A DNA stretch of 64,000 nt from Iningainema tapete BLCC-T55. Lineage in GTDB: Bacteria > Cyanobacteriota > Cyanobacteriia > Cyanobacteriales > Nostocaceae. Under the pieces are notes generated by a model. The model was not told the origin of the DNA. It made no database searches and saw nothing but the letters and a program-made list of their open reading frames with translations. The stretch lies in assembly GCF_014698965.1 (NCBI RefSeq), contig NZ_JACXAE010000048.1, forward strand, positions 83,827 to 147,826, read 5' to 3'. Below are positions 43,353-51,072 of this stretch, one piece after another. Within the stretch, counting starts at the first letter, position 1. The number at the start of each line of letters is the position of its first letter. The position numbers and the translations under genes are program-made.

Positions 43353-43387
43353 AAAAAAAGCGAGCATCCCAAACGAAGCTCGCTCAA
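43353..43387 (-). terminator. Factor-independent terminator of apcF
   Basis: On the minus strand, GAGCGAGCTTCG-TTTGGGA-TGCTCGC is followed by seven Ts, directly after the apcF stop codon. A stem-loop with a T-run is a textbook intrinsic terminator. Confidence 0.8.
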
Positions 43388-43408
43388 CTCCAATCTTACC
43401 TCAAACGC

Positions 43409-43918
43409 CTAAATATCTTGCTCACTCAACTCGCGAGTCATATAATCAAAAGGCTCATCCACAAAACTAGTATTACTAACCCCAGTACTAGCCACCTGCT
43501 CCTTCACCATATCCTTCATAATTTGGATACCGCGAACAGTAGGACCAATAGGAACACCAAGAGAATTATAAGTTTCCCGTAGCCCTTGGAGGACTCGCTC
43601 ATCTAGTACATCCATACTACCAGCTACCAGAGCATAAGTAGCATAGCGCAAGTAATAATCCATATCCCGCAAACAAGCCGCATAACGACGAGTAGTGTAA
43701 GCATTGCCACCCGGACGAATCAACTCAGGCAGTTCTTCAAACAACTTAGAACCAGCCTGCTTGACAATTGCGGCAGCATTAGAATTAATCGCCGCTGCTG
43801 CTTGTACCCGTGCCGTACCACTATCAAAGTAAGATTTAAGATCATCAATTGCATTCCGGTCAAAATAACGTCCAGCAACGTCATAATTCTTAATTAAACT
43901 TGTGACTGCATCCCGCAT
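43409..43918 (-). CDS. apcF: Allophycocyanin beta-18 subunit (phycobilisome core)
   Basis: A 169-residue phycobiliprotein of the allophycocyanin-beta type. The chromophore cysteine is in RRYAACLRDMDYYLRYATYALV, the site that binds phycocyanobilin. MRDAVTSLIKNYDVAGRYF and the end DEPFDYMTRELSEQDI match ApcF better than ApcB. ApcF sits in the core and helps pass energy to photosystem II. I start at ATG 43918 (AAAAAGGA just upstream); the longer TTG start is an artefact. Next to glnA, as I recall for Nostoc sp. PCC 7120. Confidence 0.92.
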   Translation of the reverse strand: MRDAVTSLIKNYDVAGRYFDRNAIDDLKSYFDSGTARVQAAAAINSNAAAIVKQAGSKLFEELPELIRPGGNAYTTRRYAACLRDMDYYLRYATYALVAGSMDVLDERVLQGLRETYNSLGVPIGPTVRGIQIMKDMVKEQVASTGVSNTSFVDEPFDYMTRELSEQDI

Positions 43919-44270
43919 TCCTTTTTCCCCCAATAGTTCCTATCTATGGTTTGATATTTATTTGGCTGCTTTTTGTGCCATTTATATAAAAAAGATCCAG
44001 CACAAAAACATTCTATGCGCTACTTTATAGGATTCTATGCCAAAGTTGTCCCTTCGGAGATGAACATTTACTAGTTTTGTCAAAGTGGTTAAAGAAAGGT
44101 TAAATCTGACCCTTATCTTCAACATTTCGTAACAAAAAGTACAAAATAGCCTGATACCCTGTTTCTAGGATATTTCAGGTGTCTTGTTAATTTGGTTTTA
44201 CCAAGCTTTATTCAGCAGGCATTGAACGTTCTGGTTTTACCATAGATAAATCGGTAAACAAGGAGTAACC
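43919..44270. other. Divergent apcF/glnA promoter region
   Basis: About 350 bp containing the promoters of two divergent genes. The glnA side has an NtcA box and -10 hexamer (next entry). AGGAG lies 6 bp upstream of the glnA ATG. The apcF side shows no certain motif. Confidence 0.5.
44129..44171 (+). promoter_or_regulatory. NtcA-activated promoter of glnA
   Basis: GTAACAAAAAGTAC at 44129-44142 matches the NtcA consensus GTA-N8-TAC exactly. TAGGAT at 44166-44171 is spaced as a -10 box, with the box centre about 41 bp before the implied start near 44177. This matches the class II NtcA promoters of glnA known in Anabaena, induced by nitrogen limitation. Confidence 0.88.
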
Positions 44271-45686
44271 ATGACAACCCCACAAGAAGTCTTGAAGCTG
44301 ATTCAAGACCAAAACATTCAGATGATCGATCTGAAATTCATTGATACGCCAGGAACCTGGCAGCACCTAACGGTGTACCAAAACCAAATTGATGAGAGTT
44401 CATTTACCGACGGCGTACCTTTCGACGGTTCTAGTATCCGGGGTTGGAAAGCCATCAACGAATCAGACATGGCAATGGTAATCGATCCAAACACTGCTTG
44501 GATCGACCCCTTCATGCAAGAGCCTACGCTTAGTGTAATCTGTAGCATCAAAGAACCCCGTACAGGTGAACCCTACAGCCGTTGTCCGCGCACTATTGCC
44601 CAAAAAGCGTTAGACTATTTGGTTAGCACTGGCGTTGGTGATACAGCTTTCTTTGGTCCTGAAGCTGAGTTCTTCATTTTTGATGACGTTCGCTTTGACC
44701 AAAATCAGCACTCCGGCTACTACTATGTAGACTCAGTAGAAGGTCGTTGGAATTCTGGTAAGGATGAAGGACCTAACTTGGGTTACAAACCTCGCTACAA
44801 AGAAGGTTACTTCCCCGTTGCCCCCACGGATACCTCACAAGATATGCGCACGGAAATGCTGCTGGTGATGGCAAAGTGCGGAGTACCAATTGAAAAGCAT
44901 CACCATGAAGTTGCTACAGGCGGTCAGTGCGAATTGGGCTTCCGCTTTGGTAAGCTCATTGAAGCCGCTGACTGGCTGATGACCTATAAGTATGTGATCA
45001 AGAATATTGGTAAGAAGTACGGCAAAACCATTACCTTCATGCCTAAGCCAGTTTTCCAAGACAATGGTTCTGGGATGCACACTCACCAGTCGATTTGGAA
45101 AGATGGGCAACCGCTGTTTGCTGGCGATCGCTATGCTGGTTTAAGTGAAATGGCGCTGCATTACATTGGTGGTATCCTCAAGCACGCACCAGCATTGTTG
45201 GCGCTCACTAACCCCTCCACCAACTCTTACAAGCGTCTTGTACCTGGTTATGAAGCTCCCGTTAACTTGGCTTACTCCCAAGGGAACCGTTCTGCTTCTA
45301 TCCGTATTCCTCTGTCTGGCACTAATCCTAAAGCCAAGCGCTTGGAATTCCGTTGTCCGGATGCTACTTGTAACCCCTACCTGGCTTTTGCTGCTATGCT
45401 GTGCGCCGGCTTGGATGGGATCAAGAACAAAATTGACCCCGGTCAACCTTTAGATAAGAATATCTATGAACTTACTCCAGAAGAACTGGCAAAAGTTCCT
45501 TCTACTCCGGGTTCTCTGGATCTCGCTTTAGAAGCTCTGGCAAATGATCACACCTTCTTAACAGAACCAGGTGTGTTCACTGAAGACTTCATTCAAACTT
45601 GGATTTCTTACAAGCTTGATAATGAAGTCAACCCCATGAGACTACGTCCCCATCCCTACGAATTTTCTCTTTACTACGATGCTTAA
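44271..45686 (+). CDS. glnA: Glutamine synthetase type I
   Basis: A 471-residue GSI enzyme that makes glutamine from glutamate and ammonium with [20 protein letters not shown] (near 50) and the metal/ATP segment [13 protein letters not shown] are clear. [21 protein letters not shown] and [23 protein letters not shown] form the active site, and [17 protein letters not shown] is near 370. Length and motifs fit the normal 12-subunit enzyme. The upstream NtcA box indicates nitrogen control. In heterocysts this enzyme would assimilate fixed ammonium. Confidence 0.98.
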   Translation: MTTPQEVLKLIQDQNIQMIDLKFIDTPGTWQHLTVYQNQIDESSFTDGVPFDGSSIRGWKAINESDMAMVIDPNTAWIDPFMQEPTLSVICSIKEPRTGEPYSRCPRTIAQKALDYLVSTGVGDTAFFGPEAEFFIFDDVRFDQNQHSGYYYVDSVEGRWNSGKDEGPNLGYKPRYKEGYFPVAPTDTSQDMRTEMLLVMAKCGVPIEKHHHEVATGGQCELGFRFGKLIEAADWLMTYKYVIKNIGKKYGKTITFMPKPVFQDNGSGMHTHQSIWKDGQPLFAGDRYAGLSEMALHYIGGILKHAPALLALTNPSTNSYKRLVPGYEAPVNLAYSQGNRSASIRIPLSGTNPKAKRLEFRCPDATCNPYLAFAAMLCAGLDGIKNKIDPGQPLDKNIYELTPEELAKVPSTPGSLDLALEALANDHTFLTEPGVFTEDFIQTWISYKLDNEVNPMRLRPHPYEFSLYYDA

Positions 45687-45723
45687 GGAACAAACAAGTA
45701 AAGAGTAAACATTAACCTGCCTC

Positions 45724-45757
45724 AGAAACCCGGTTTCTTAAAGAAACCGGGTTTCTT
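45724..45757 (+). terminator. AGAAACCCGGTTTCTT hairpin after glnA
   Basis: AGAAACCCGGTTTCTT-AAAGAAACCGGGTTTCTTTT forms a strong stem with a short T-run. It belongs to the dispersed family also seen at 28900-28932 and probably terminates glnA. Confidence 0.65.
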
Positions 45758-45784
45758 TTCGCTCATGTGCGATCGCATCCAACC

Positions 45785-45985
45785 CTAGCTCATCGCCGCA
45801 TGACTAAGGTCATAGGTCATCCGAGCGTTAAAGTCAATTTTTCCTTGGATGGGGTTCCAGTAGTGAGATGCTTCTGTGGAAAGACCAATTTCTTCCCCTA
45901 CACGCTCTAGCATCGATTGTTGACGATTTTTGATCAGCTGATAATGACGCATCATTAACGCACGCGCTTGTTCTTGGGTAGACAT
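45785..45985 (-). CDS. Conserved small hypothetical protein downstream of glnA
   Basis: A 66-residue protein: STQEQARALMMRHYQLIKNRQQSMLERVGEEIGLS, then HYWNPIQGKIDFNARMTYDLSHAAMS. Highly helical and basic, no signal peptide. GGGAGGACC precedes the ATG, a good ribosome site. It looks conserved among filamentous cyanobacteria from its codon use and structure, but I cannot assign a function. Confidence 0.75.
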   Translation of the reverse strand: MSTQEQARALMMRHYQLIKNRQQSMLERVGEEIGLSTEASHYWNPIQGKIDFNARMTYDLSHAAMS

Positions 45986-46198
45986 AGCTTGGTCCTCCCT
46001 GTTAGTAAGTGTGATGTGTGAATGGTTTCTCTTTTATTATCTTAACCACAATTTCTGTAACTTTCACTACAAAACACTAATTATTAACAAAAATTTATAA
46101 TCTGGCTTCTATCACTGATATCTCTCCAGATTTATGAATTATTAGTTACAATTAATTAAGGTAGATAAATAAAAGTAAAAAAATTCTCGCCATTTCAC

Positions 46199-47263
46199 AT
46201 GTCAGACACGTTAACGAAGCTGACTTACCAGACTTTTCAGCAAGGTAAAAATTACTTCGCGTTGACTCATAAAATCTTGAGTACGCGCTTGATGAACTTG
46301 ATTTCCGCTCACGAGCGCCAAGCCATACCGTTACCGAATGAGCTATTACTTAAAGCTCAACAAAGATTGAATAATCTGCTGGAAGTAGATTGGCAGGATG
46401 CTGAGCGGGGTGTGTATCCCAAAAGCTTACTGTTTGATATCCCTTGGGATGAATTTTTCTTGTACTATCCAGCAATGTGGCTAGATTTACCCCAACTTTG
46501 GGATCGGGCTAAACACAAGAGATATCAGGAGTTTTCTGCTGATATAGATACTAGTGGTTATCCCAGCTACTACGTGCAGAATTTCCATCACCAAACAGAC
46601 GGCTACTTAAGTGATTTCTCTGCTAACATGTATGACCTACAGGTGGAGATTCTCTTCGGTGGCTCAGCAGACGCGATGAGGCGACGAATTCTTGCTCCTG
46701 TGAAAAATGCGATTGTAGAGACGTTGCATGCAACGTCTCTACATCAGCGGGAAATACGTATCTTAGATGTAGCTTGTGGAACAGGTCGTACTTTAAAGAT
46801 GATTCGGGCGGCTTTGCCTCAAGTATCTTTATTCGGTACAGACTTATCACCTGCATACTTACGTAAAGCGAACGAGTTATTATCTCAAATTCCCGGAGAA
46901 TTACCGCAATTGTTGCAAGCAAATGCGGAAGAGTTACCCTACCTAGATAACTACTTCCATGCGGTAACTTCTGTTTTCCTTTTCCATGAGTTACCTGCAA
47001 CAGTGCGTCAGCGTGTAATTGAGGAATGCTTCCGAGTTACCAAACCAGGTGGAACATTTATTATTTGTGACTCGATTCAGATGAGTGATTCACCGGAAAT
47101 GGAACCGATGATGGAAAGCTTCCACGAAACTTTCCATGAACCCTACTATAAACACTACACCACTGATAATTTGGTAGAGCGTTTAGAGAAAGCGGGTTTT
47201 AATGTTATTGATACGCAAGTCCACTTTATGAGCAAGTATCTGATTGCTCGAAAGCCTGCTTAA
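46199..47263 (+). CDS. Class I SAM-dependent methyltransferase
   Basis: A 354-residue protein. Residues 1-160 are a family-specific helical extension with PWDEFFLYYPAMWLDLPQLWDR. The methyltransferase fold starts at IRILDVACGTGRTLKMI (motif I, near 187), then LFGTDLSPAYL, ELPYLDNYFHAVTSVFLFHEL and FRVTKPGGTFIICDS. The C-terminus LVERLEKAGFNVIDTQVHF is canonical. Substrate unknown. A GTAGAGACG palindrome is inserted in frame at 46715-46742 just before motif I, adding VETLHATSL without disrupting the fold. An intrinsic terminator follows. Confidence 0.88.
   Translation: MSDTLTKLTYQTFQQGKNYFALTHKILSTRLMNLISAHERQAIPLPNELLLKAQQRLNNLLEVDWQDAERGVYPKSLLFDIPWDEFFLYYPAMWLDLPQLWDRAKHKRYQEFSADIDTSGYPSYYVQNFHHQTDGYLSDFSANMYDLQVEILFGGSADAMRRRILAPVKNAIVETLHATSLHQREIRILDVACGTGRTLKMIRAALPQVSLFGTDLSPAYLRKANELLSQIPGELPQLLQANAEELPYLDNYFHAVTSVFLFHELPATVRQRVIEECFRVTKPGGTFIICDSIQMSDSPEMEPMMESFHETFHEPYYKHYTTDNLVERLEKAGFNVIDTQVHFMSKYLIARKPA
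46715..46742. repeat. GTAGAGACG palindrome inside the methyltransferase gene
   Basis: GTAGAGACGTTGCATGCAACGTCTCTAC is a perfect 28-bp palindrome with the same core as the copy in the aminopropyltransferase gene. It is translated as VETLHATSLH. Confidence 0.88.
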
Positions 47264-47287
47264 AGTGCAAATGCGTATGTTTTACAA

Positions 47288-47316
47288 CCCGGATTGTTGA
47301 ACAATCCGGGTTTTTT
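47288..47316 (+). terminator. Intrinsic terminator of the methyltransferase gene
   Basis: CCCGGATTGTT-GAA-CAATCCGGG is followed directly by TTTTTT. The stem is 10 bp or more and GC-rich, starting 24 bp after the stop codon. Confidence 0.92.
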
Positions 47317-47798
47317 AGTTGTACAAAGTACATAGAAGTGGCAATTGCTCCCAGTATTTGGACGCACGCTTAAATACATCTGGATAGAAGTTAAGTACAC
47401 CAGATGGAGATAGTGATCGTACTATGAAAAACCCTGTGTAGAGGTATTAGGGCAGTGTGCCATTTTGCGTATCCAACACCATATACATAGCCCGTATTTA
47501 CGTTTCTATGATTGGTAATTGTTTATGGCGATCGCCAAAACCTGCTCAATTGGGATGATTGTAATGCTTGCGATACAGACAGCGTTCCTTGCTTTCAATT
47601 ATATTGCAAAGGTTAATTGCTGACTCTGAATACTAAAGCTCACCGATCCAATTCCGAGTTATTCCCTGATGCCTTGTCTCAACTTTTGTATAATTGCCAG
47701 GGAGTGTTTGTAACGAATACTAAGGTGAACACCCTGTTTCACCGTACTTTACATTCCCTTGTGACAAGACAACTGAATACAAACATGAACAAAACTAA
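47317..47798. other. Intergenic region without supported gene
   Basis: About 480 bp between the terminator and the 3' end of the patX-like gene. A 61-codon ORF at 47617-47802 lacks a ribosome site and conserved-looking composition. A HIP1 site (GCGATCGC) lies at about 47528. Nothing else seen. Confidence 0.4.
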
Positions 47799-48020
47799 TT
47801 AGACAGCAGAAGCTGTTGTACTGAAGTGCATCATCTCTCTACGTCCACTACCACGATAAGGGGTTTTGGGCTTGGGTTTGCTAGGTTTTGCTGATAGTAA
47901 CATACGCGAATTAACTGTGGATAAGATCTGATCGGGTAAAAGATTTGCAATTACTTGGTGGTCAATCAATAAGACACCAAGCAGTAAACCGGAAACCAAA
48001 AGTGAAATTGTTGCTCGCAT
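47799..48020 (-). CDS. patX: PatX-like heterocyst inhibitor precursor (RGSGR peptide)
   Basis: A 73-residue protein. Residues 1-19 are a signal-peptide-like hydrophobic segment (MRATISLLVSGLLLGVLLI), then a basic/Pro-rich stretch (KPSKPKPKTPY) and the exact pentapeptide RGSGR at residues 56-60 (47855-47841), followed by REMM. PatX proteins have this layout: export signal plus C-terminal RGSGR that, like PatS and HetN peptides, binds HetR and inhibits heterocyst formation. I choose ATG 48020 over the ATG at 48047, because GGAG (48045-48042) would be its ribosome site and the promoter element would leave no room for the longer form. hetR lies 8 kb away. Confidence 0.85.
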   Translation of the reverse strand: MRATISLLVSGLLLGVLLIDHQVIANLLPDQILSTVNSRMLLSAKPSKPKPKTPYRGSGRREMMHFSTTASAV

Positions 48021-48058
48021 AAGGGTGTTTATTTTAGAACTCTCCATTTCACTGATAC

Positions 48059-48082
48059 TGAGTTTTTTTTACTGCATCCGGA
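48059..48082 (-). promoter_or_regulatory. DIF-type promoter element (TCCGGA) of patX
   Basis: TCCGGA at 48082-48077 is followed, 17 bp later on the minus strand, by AGTATC as a weak -10 hexamer (48059-48054). TCCGGA in the -35 position is the motif described for early heterocyst-specific promoters in Nostoc sp. PCC 7120. Start of transcription would be near 48045, just upstream of the chosen ATG. Confidence 0.6.
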
Positions 48083-48626
48083 CAATTTACTAAATAGTAT
48101 TGTTTTTTACTGCAAAAATTTTTTTGGCTATTAGGCGACATGTTCAGCCTGTAACAAATTACTACTATGGGTGTAACCCCACACCACAAGTGATCTTTTT
48201 CTCGTACATGCTATTAGTTACTGAGTAACGGGGATCGCTGTACATAAGTATCTACTAGCTACTTCACCGACTACAGATATTAATCGTGGTGAAGTTGCGA
48301 TTCAATTTAAAAAGATTGTGAAAACTTGATCTAATTATTTAGTTTCCGTGAAGCTTAGTTATCCTGATTACGATATTAGTACTGAGTTAGCAATCAGTAA
48401 GGACAATTGCCATTATCATGATTCCATCTCTGGGCTACTTAAGTAATCTAGTTACCATTATAACTAATTGGAGTAGCAGTCGGCTTAACTAATGCTCATC
48501 TTGATTGATTCTTTCCCAACGCTCTTTGCATCAGCAAAGATCAATTATTTAGTCATTGCGGTTATTTCGTTAATGTAGTATATGTACTCTTATTGTAACT
48601 CACTTTTAACCACTGGGACATCGAAA
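48083..48626. other. Divergent intergenic region upstream of patX
   Basis: About 540 bp of AT-rich sequence. It must hold the promoter of the HTH antitoxin gene at 48627 and possible upstream regulatory DNA for patX. No GTA-N8-TAC NtcA box was found; near-misses have 6, 7 or 9 bp spacing. Confidence 0.4.
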
Positions 48627-49079
48627 ATGACCATCATCCACGGGAATAGTGCATCAGTAGAGTCAGTAACAGCGCCACAAGAAGCTCAAGCGTTGCGGCA
48701 GATAGCACACATGCTCACTAACGTTGAGGGGGGTGCGAAATTAGTCGGAGCCAATGGAGAACAAGTAGATATTCCTGAGTCACTCTACCAGGTGTTACAT
48801 CATGTAGTTCACGCTCTTGTCAAAGGACAAGTAATATCTGTAATCCCACAAAACTGCGAAATGACAACACAACAAGCCGCTGACTTTCTCAACGTATCAC
48901 GCCCCTATCTTATTAAATTATTAGAGCAGGGAGAAATTCCTTACATCAAAGTCGGTTCCCATCGACGCATTCCTTTTGCCGATTTGATGAAATACAAAGA
49001 ACAACGGGATGTGAAGCGGAGCCAATTTTTGCAGCAGCTCATCTCGATGAGCGAAGAAGCTGGCTTATCAGCACACTAA
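48627..49079 (+). CDS. HTH (excisionase-type) antitoxin without its toxin gene
   Basis: From ATG 48627 the product has 150 residues. The N-terminal half (TNVEGGAKLVGANGEQVDIPESLYQVLHHVV in outline) is the family-specific part. The C-terminal half is an excisionase-like HTH: MTTQQAADFLNVSRPYLIKLLEQGEIPYIKVGSHRRIPFADLMKYKEQRD. In cyanobacteria this protein is normally followed directly by a PIN-domain toxin gene. Here the next frame is unrelated and on the other strand, with stops overlapping by 4 bp. It is an orphan antitoxin or a free regulator. Confidence 0.82.
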   Translation: MTIIHGNSASVESVTAPQEAQALRQIAHMLTNVEGGAKLVGANGEQVDIPESLYQVLHHVVHALVKGQVISVIPQNCEMTTQQAADFLNVSRPYLIKLLEQGEIPYIKVGSHRRIPFADLMKYKEQRDVKRSQFLQQLISMSEEAGLSAH

Positions 49080-49339
49080 GCTGCTTGTGCCCACTCAAGT
49101 TGTTCATAACCCATACCGCCGCCGCATAGGCTCCTATCACCTTTGAAGATCGCTACGAATATGGCATCTAACACCATCTGCCAGCAGTATTTGCGCCGCA
49201 TGTCCAGTTTGCCAAGACCATGCTCTATTGCCCACTTCTTGACCAGTTTGGTATCTAGTACGCCTAGCAGGTCTTTGACGTTCTGGCGCAGCATACCTAT
49301 TGTTACTTTATGAGAACTTTTGATATTATGTTGGTACAT
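49076..49339 (-). CDS. Hypothetical protein, possible mobile-element remnant
   Basis: An 87-residue ORF I do not recognise. VTIGMLRQNVKDLLGVLDTKLVKKWAIEHGLGKLDMRRKYCWQMVLDAIFVAIFKG reads like a folded helical protein, and the end (SLCGGGMGYEQLEWAQAA) is poorly structured. No signal peptide. It replaces the position where the PIN toxin of the neighbouring antitoxin would be, so it may have come in with a rearrangement. Confidence 0.4.
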   Translation of the reverse strand: MYQHNIKSSHKVTIGMLRQNVKDLLGVLDTKLVKKWAIEHGLGKLDMRRKYCWQMVLDAIFVAIFKGDRSLCGGGMGYEQLEWAQAA

Positions 49340-49495
49340 AGTCTATGTCCAAGCCGTTCCATCGGCTTGATGTGGATATTATTTGTTTGAAACCCACCGC
49401 TTAGCTTTTGGTCGAGGTAGGCGGTGGTTATTAACCTTTTTATTTATTAAACCCTGATAAAAGCGGGTTGTCAAGTACTAAAAGGAAATATAGAA

Positions 49496-49711
49496 ATGGC
49501 TAGAGAAGGAAGCATTCCTACGCAATTCAAACCGACAGGCGTTGGAGTATCTAGAAAAGCCCCGCATTCTTTTGCAATTCCAGACCCCTATGATGAGATT
49601 TTAAGGTCACTGCCCAATCGTTCGGAGAAGCTTCGACAGTGGGTTATTAAATGCATGGTAGAAGAGGGGCTGCTTGATCAACATTCATCAACTCAGCCTC
49701 CCAACAGCTAG
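49496..49711 (+). CDS. Small hypothetical protein
   Basis: A 71-residue protein with AAGGAAA upstream of the ATG. Its core DPYDEILRSLPNRSEKLRQWVIKCMVEEGLLD has the feel of a ribbon-helix-helix-like or plasmid-encoded small protein, preceded by a loose polar arm (AREGSIPTQFKPTGVGVSRKAPHS). Function unknown. No operon partner on the same strand within 230 bp. Confidence 0.6.
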   Translation: MAREGSIPTQFKPTGVGVSRKAPHSFAIPDPYDEILRSLPNRSEKLRQWVIKCMVEEGLLDQHSSTQPPNS

Positions 49712-49945
49712 TTAATTCTAGTACAGCTATTAATAAAGACACATTCTTGGGCAGACACCTGAATGAACGATGTCTGCCCAAGATTGCTTTGATAAACCGC
49801 GCCCGTGCGTTCGGCTTCTATGCTTAGTTGTGTTTGACTCCTGGGTTTTCTTCCCTATGCCTAGAGCAAGAAATAGCATAAAAATCATGGCTTAAAGAAC
49901 ACCTCTAGTGGTAAATCTATTAACGTCGAGCGATAAAAAATCAAC

Positions 49946-50992
49946 GTGAAAGCACAAGTATTTAGAGGCGTTAATCAACTATCTTACGAAGATATCCCAG
50001 TACCTACAGTCGCAGCGGATGAAGTGCTGGTGCAGGTACAGGTGGTAGGGTTGTGTCAATCGGATATCAAAAAAATTCTTTATCCGTTGTATGAACCGCC
50101 ACGGATTTTTGGACATGAAACTGCGGGAACTATTGTATCAGTTGGTGCTGAAGTACAAGGTTGGCAAGTTGGGCAACGAGTAGCGGTGATGCACCACATC
50201 CCTTGTATGCGTTGTGGCTACTGTATGAATGATAATTTCTCCATGTGTGACACATACAAGAATATTTGTACTACAGCAGGATTTGCACCTAGTGGCGGTG
50301 GTTTTGCTGAGTATGTTAAAGTTCCTGGTCATATTGTACGCAATGGGGGGCTAATTCCGATCCCCGATCGCGTTAGCTTTGAAGAAGCCAGTTTTGTCGA
50401 GCCAACTAACTGCTGTCTCAAAGCAGTGAAAAAAGCCCAAATTGCTCCAGGGCAAACAGTTTTGATTACTGGTGCAGGACCGATTGGGTTAATGTTTATT
50501 ATGTTAGTGAAGTACTTTGGTGCAAAAGCTTACGCTACTGATTTACTTCCATCCCGCATTGAGAAAGCTATCAGTGTGGGCGCAGAGGCAGCCTTTGATG
50601 CCCGTGACGCCAATTTACCTGCAAAAATTCATGCTCTTACCGATGGTATGGGTGTTGACGTTACAATACTTGCTGTACCAAGTGATAAAGCTTTCTTTCA
50701 AGCCCTTGACTGTACCCGCAAAGGTGGTAAAATACTCTTCTTCGCAGAATTTCCCGATCAAATAGAAATCCCGATTAACCCAAATATTCTCTACAGACGG
50801 GAAATTGATTTGATGGGAAGTTACAGTTCTTCATACCGTCTTCAGAATCTAGCAGCTGATATTGTCTTTAATAGACGCATTGACGTACAAGCTTTAATTA
50901 GCGATCGCTACCCATTACAAGATTTAACAGCAGCAGTGCAAAGAGCGATCGCTCCGACAGAGGAAACGTATAAAATTTTGATTTATCCGTAA
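49946..50992 (+). CDS. Zinc-dependent medium-chain alcohol/polyol dehydrogenase
   Basis: A 348-residue MDR enzyme from GTG 49946. The catalytic zinc site has GLCQSD and GHETAGTIVSVG. The structural zinc lobe is CMRCGYCMNDNFSMC (four Cys). The Rossmann motif VLITGAGPIGLMFIMLVKYFGA binds NAD(P), and ATDLLPSR follows. It resembles sorbitol/galactitol-1-phosphate dehydrogenases; the substrate is not defined. A palindromic ATTAGCC repeat lies between it and the phosphate transporter, so they are probably separate transcripts. Confidence 0.9.
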   Translation: MKAQVFRGVNQLSYEDIPVPTVAADEVLVQVQVVGLCQSDIKKILYPLYEPPRIFGHETAGTIVSVGAEVQGWQVGQRVAVMHHIPCMRCGYCMNDNFSMCDTYKNICTTAGFAPSGGGFAEYVKVPGHIVRNGGLIPIPDRVSFEEASFVEPTNCCLKAVKKAQIAPGQTVLITGAGPIGLMFIMLVKYFGAKAYATDLLPSRIEKAISVGAEAAFDARDANLPAKIHALTDGMGVDVTILAVPSDKAFFQALDCTRKGGKILFFAEFPDQIEIPINPNILYRREIDLMGSYSSSYRLQNLAADIVFNRRIDVQALISDRYPLQDLTAAVQRAIAPTEETYKILIYP

Positions 50993-50999
50993 CAGAAGA

Positions 51000-51051
51000 C
51001 TGGCTAACAGCTAATGGCTAATAGTGCAATTAACCATTAGCCATTAGCAAT
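51000..51051. repeat. Inverted STRR array (GCTAATGG / CCATTAGC)
   Basis: GCTAACAGCTAATGGCTAATAG faces TTAACCATTAGCCATTAGC, so heptamer-like tandem units are arranged as a palindrome. It can fold as a transcript end after the dehydrogenase gene. Confidence 0.7.
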
Positions 51052-51072
51052 CTTCCTGAAAAAGTAAAAGAA

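Noticed and set aside
47617..47802. 61-codon ORF before patX
   Set aside because: No ribosome site, no family-like sequence, and it overlaps the patX 3' end.
48083..48626. NtcA boxes upstream of patX
   Set aside because: The GTA...TAC pairs there have 6, 7 or 9 bp spacing rather than 8.
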